From: Oxalobacteraceae bacterium
GTDB lineage: Bacteria > Pseudomonadota > Gammaproteobacteria > Burkholderiales > Burkholderiaceae_D
DNA: 34,948 bases
Direction of reading: 5' to 3'
Assembly (NCBI GenBank): GCA_900299005.1
Contig: OMID01000027.1
Coordinates: 1-34,948, forward strand
Position 1 is the stretch's first letter. Every line of letters starts with the position of its first letter. The position numbers were made by a program, and so were the translations under genes. A model generated the notes under the pieces. That model saw only the letters and a list, made by a program, of their open reading frames with translations, was not told where the DNA came from and did not search any database. Below are positions 32,451 to 34,948 of the stretch, piece after piece.

Positions 32451-33365
32451 TCACCAGAACAAGCACCAGAGCAAACCGAGGATGGCGACCCATTTGAGCA
32501 CGTAGTACAGGTGGCGATGGTGGCGCTTGATCTGCTTGGCCCTCAGTCTTAGGGCATAGAAACCGCTGAAGAGCCGATTGAGCACCCCCACGCCCTCCCC
32601 CTCGACATTCTGCGAAGAGGCTGCCGCCATTACATGACGGGCGAAGAGTCGGTTAAACCAGCGCACCGGCGCACCCCACAAGGGCCGCTCTACATCGCAG
32701 AACAGCACCACCCGCTGATGCACGGTCTTGTTGGCCGCATGATGAATGAAGGTCTCGTCGAACATCACCGACTCGCCATCTTTCCAGTGATAGCGCTGAC
32801 CATCGACCTCGATGAAGCAATCGGGATCATTCGGCGTAACCAGCCCGAGGTGATAACGCAGCGAACCCGCATACGGATCACGATGCCGAACAAGCGTCGC
32901 ATCCGGTGGCAAAGAAGCGAACATCGCCGCCTTGATGGTCGGTATTTGCTTAAGCAGTGCCAAGGTCTTCGGGCACTTCTCCGAAGCCGACGGCAGCTCC
33001 TTGCCGTACCAGCTCAGATAGAAGCGCTTCCATCCGGTGCGGAAAAAAGAATTGAAGCCCAAATCGTTATAGCTAGAAGCAGCCCGGATCTGCCCATCCT
33101 CGGCCAGCGCCATGGCCTCATCGCGGATGACTTCCCAATGCTGGTTCAGCACAGCGAGTTCGGGGAAATCCTTCTGATCGATATACGCCGTGCGCGGCGT
33201 GCGTGAGAACAGATACATCAGTGCATTGACCGGCGCCATCAGCACCGTGAAATCCGTCAGCGCGCGCACCAGACCAAAGCGCACCGAGCCGCGCAGGTGC
33301 GCATACAGCGCCGAGGCAACGAATACCAACAGTACCCAGTGCCGGGCTTCCAGCGCCAGTCCCAT
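32451..33365 (-). CDS. lpxO: Lipid A hydroxylase LpxO-type (aspartyl/asparaginyl beta-hydroxylase family)
   Basis: A 304-aa inner-membrane Fe(II)/2-oxoglutarate oxygenase that 2-hydroxylates an acyl chain of lipid A. An N-terminal membrane helix (about 8-24) and a C-terminal one (about 287-303) flank the catalytic domain; His161 and Asp163 in VRHRDPYAG, RYHLGL, and His208 or His209 in ETFIHHAAN with Arg218 form the iron and 2-oxoglutarate sites. Length and layout match LpxO. GGAGG precedes the ATG at 33365. It stands alone, with 130 bp to the lipoprotein gene and a divergent operon on the other side. A related BetaHydroxylase acting on another lipid would look the same. Confidence 0.88.
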   Translation of the reverse strand: MGLALEARHWVLLVFVASALYAHLRGSVRFGLVRALTDFTVLMAPVNALMYLFSRTPRTAYIDQKDFPELAVLNQHWEVIRDEAMALAEDGQIRAASSYNDLGFNSFFRTGWKRFYLSWYGKELPSASEKCPKTLALLKQIPTIKAAMFASLPPDATLVRHRDPYAGSLRYHLGLVTPNDPDCFIEVDGQRYHWKDGESVMFDETFIHHAANKTVHQRVVLFCDVERPLWGAPVRWFNRLFARHVMAAASSQNVEGEGVGVLNRLFSGFYALRLRAKQIKRHHRHLYYVLKWVAILGLLWCLFW

Positions 33366-33543
33366 GCAAGACCTCCGAAGATGATAACCCGTAAGTGTAA
33401 ATCAGTCGGATGAGGACGGAAAAAATACCCTCGTCATGCCGAAAATTCGCCTGCCGGGTAAGGGCTGTTTTTATCTCACGGGAGACTGGCCTTCAGGCGA
33501 TAGTCACTTTAAACTTTCTTAATTACAAAAACCGAGACGCCGC

Positions 33544-34065
33544 ATGGCCGACTCCGTCAACCACCTGAGCCTGCTGCTGATTGGCGGCTACTTTCTGTTC
33601 CTTGCACTGAGCCTAACCCGGCGCGGCAAGGTCATCACGGGCCCGTGGTGGTTCCTGCTGCGCAGCTTCTTTCCCAACTGGCGCTTTTACCATGGCGCCG
33701 GCCACCAGCCACGGCTGTTCTGGCGCAGCGCGAGCGCCCAGGGCGAGTGGTCCGGCTGGGTGATGTTCATGCCCCGGGCTGACCTGTCATGGGGAAGCTT
33801 GTTTCACAACCCCAGACAGAATCTCACGCTGGCCAACCAAAATCTGGTCGATCATCTGAGTGCGGATCTCTCTGCATTGCCAGAGGATGCCGACGCGCGT
33901 CAGCTGGTGACCTACCAGATGACCCAGCGTCTGGCACGCTGGCTGATCGAGTGCGAGGGACTCTCGCCCGCCACCTACCAGTTCCAGTTGCGTCTTGTGC
34001 CGGCGATAGGCGCTATCCCCGACGACAGCGATGCCGTGCTTACCTCACCGGCACTCGTCTGGTAA
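33544..34065 (+). CDS. Membrane-anchored protein of unknown function, first gene of a two-gene operon
   Basis: A 173-aa protein with one N-terminal hydrophobic segment (about residues 8-25, LLLIGGYFLFLALSL) and a soluble part rich in Trp, Phe and Leu (GPWWFLLRSFFPNWRFYHG; WRSASAQGEWSGWVMF). I do not recognise a family. The stop lies 3 bp before the ATG of the HTTM-like gene, so the two are an operon, and its product may associate with that protein. It is divergent from lpxO with 178 bp between starts. Confidence 0.75.
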   Translation: MADSVNHLSLLLIGGYFLFLALSLTRRGKVITGPWWFLLRSFFPNWRFYHGAGHQPRLFWRSASAQGEWSGWVMFMPRADLSWGSLFHNPRQNLTLANQNLVDHLSADLSALPEDADARQLVTYQMTQRLARWLIECEGLSPATYQFQLRLVPAIGAIPDDSDAVLTSPALVW

Positions 34066-34068
34066 GCC

Positions 34069-34860
34069 ATGGATCTCTACACCACCATCCGCCTGCTGGA
34101 GGGTCTGCTGGCCACCAGCCTGCTGATACAGACGCTCGAATTCCTGCGTCTGCAGCATTTCAGCGATGTCGCCGCCGTGTGGCAATGGGCCGTGCAGAAG
34201 AACGATGTCGCCCATGCGCCCCGCTGGATGCAACGCGCTTTCGACAGGCTGTATCAGGAACGCCTGCATCAGTGTCATCTGCTACTGCGCGCCAGCGCTG
34301 CGGCCAGCCTGTATGTGGGCGTCAGCCTGGCAAGCAGCCTTCTCCTGTTTTTCAGCACGATACTGATATTGATCCGCTGGCGCGGCGCATTCAATGGCGG
34401 CAGCGATTTCATGACACTGGTTTCGCTCACCGGCGTGCTCATTGCCCAGCTGGCCACGCCCTTCGTCGGCGCAGTGCTCGCTTGGAAAGCCGGGCTCTGG
34501 TACATCGCGATCCATGCGATCACCTCGTATTTCATTTCAGGTGCGATCAAACTGCTGCAGCCCGAATGGCGCGATGGCCGAATACTCATCGTTTTTCTGG
34601 ATGGCGGCATCCATGGCCCGCTCCCGCACAACAGCCTGTTCCGTCAACGCCGCATTGCGGTCATCGCGTCATGGTCCTTCATCCTTTGGGAGTGCCTGTT
34701 CCCGCTGGCGCTCACCGGCCCGCGCCTTGCAGCCCTGTGGTGCGGAGTTGCGGCTGTGTTTCACCTGCTGGTATTCCGCTTCTTCGGACTGAACCGATTC
34801 GTCTGGGCCTGGGCCGCAACCTTCCCTGCGGTGATCTATTGCGCTGGGCAGTGGTCGTGA
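34069..34860 (+). CDS. HTTM-like multi-pass membrane protein
   Basis: A 263-aa protein with about 5-6 hydrophobic segments. The C-terminal part (LPHNSLFRQRRIAVIASWSFILWECLFPLAL, then GLNRFVWAWAATFPAVIYC) follows the pattern of the HTTM (horizontally transferred transmembrane) domain, whose best-known member is vitamin K-dependent gamma-carboxylase; the phrase LN-x-F-x-W-x-x-x-x-x-F/Y-P-A is typical. The soluble lumenal part of true carboxylases is absent and no catalytic Lys was identified, so carboxylase activity is not claimed. It is coupled to the preceding membrane-anchored gene (3-bp gap). The window ends 88 bp after the stop. Confidence 0.65.
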   Translation: MDLYTTIRLLEGLLATSLLIQTLEFLRLQHFSDVAAVWQWAVQKNDVAHAPRWMQRAFDRLYQERLHQCHLLLRASAAASLYVGVSLASSLLLFFSTILILIRWRGAFNGGSDFMTLVSLTGVLIAQLATPFVGAVLAWKAGLWYIAIHAITSYFISGAIKLLQPEWRDGRILIVFLDGGIHGPLPHNSLFRQRRIAVIASWSFILWECLFPLALTGPRLAALWCGVAAVFHLLVFRFFGLNRFVWAWAATFPAVIYCAGQWS

Positions 34861-34948
34861 CACACCGCCAAGTCGTCCCAAGGCGCGAAGACCAGCGGCA
34901 CCTCAGACAAGGTCAGCGTCCACCTCCACTGTCGCCATTCCCCACCCC

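Overview
The window looks like chromosomal DNA from a Gram-negative proteobacterium, most likely a betaproteobacterium (Neisseriales or Burkholderiales type). The grounds are moderately high GC by eye, LpxO- and ArnT-type lipid A enzymes, an OFA-type MFS carrier beside a ModE-like regulator, a homodimeric E1 2-oxoacid dehydrogenase, and secreted or lipoprotein signal peptides. This placement is inferred from protein families, not from a marker gene. I see no rRNA, tRNA, CRISPR array, transposase or phage gene.

Layout. 1-300: 73-bp tandem repeats and an inverted REP-like hairpin. 346-4413: apbC, an OFA/MFS carrier, and a divergent ModE-like regulator. 4587-9605: two minus-strand islets that look like type III secretion cargo, flanking a plus-strand mobA. 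The first is a hydrophobic candidate effector plus a chaperone. The second is a CesT-like chaperone, a candidate toxin/effector and a 78-aa protein, joined by two ATGA overlaps. A small orphan HTH gene follows. 9720-13087: a Lrp-type regulator divergent from an MdeB/AceE-like E1, ending in a strong hairpin. 13215-19274: six minus-strand catabolic genes. Three (MaoC hydratase, CaiB CoA-transferase, CitE-like lyase) match the itaconate/citramalyl-CoA route; a GntR regulator, a PhyH dioxygenase and a SAF-domain oxidoreductase follow. 19408-26335: a second orphan HTH paralogue, an ArnT-like glycosyltransferase, a haem-binding Tll0287-like protein, Kup and gamma-glutamyltransferase. 26507-30143: an orphan MotB-like stator protein, a periplasmic protein, a ParA-like ATPase, a coiled-coil protein and a small membrane protein. 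30183-34860: alpha-carbonic anhydrase, a putative methyltransferase, a lipoprotein, LpxO, and a two-gene membrane operon ending in an HTTM-like protein.

How genes may work together. The two islets each pair a chaperone-like gene with a candidate secreted protein, but no secretion apparatus is present, so any T3SS must lie elsewhere. In the second islet the toxin-like C-terminus and the coupled small gene suggest chaperone-toxin-immunity, which would be unusual for T3SS cargo and is the main novelty candidate. The MaoC-CaiB-CitE trio would convert itaconate or mesaconate to acetyl-CoA and pyruvate; what PhyH and the SAF oxidoreductase add is unknown. The MotB/ParA neighbourhood may be a positioned envelope or motility module, but this rests on gene proximity only.
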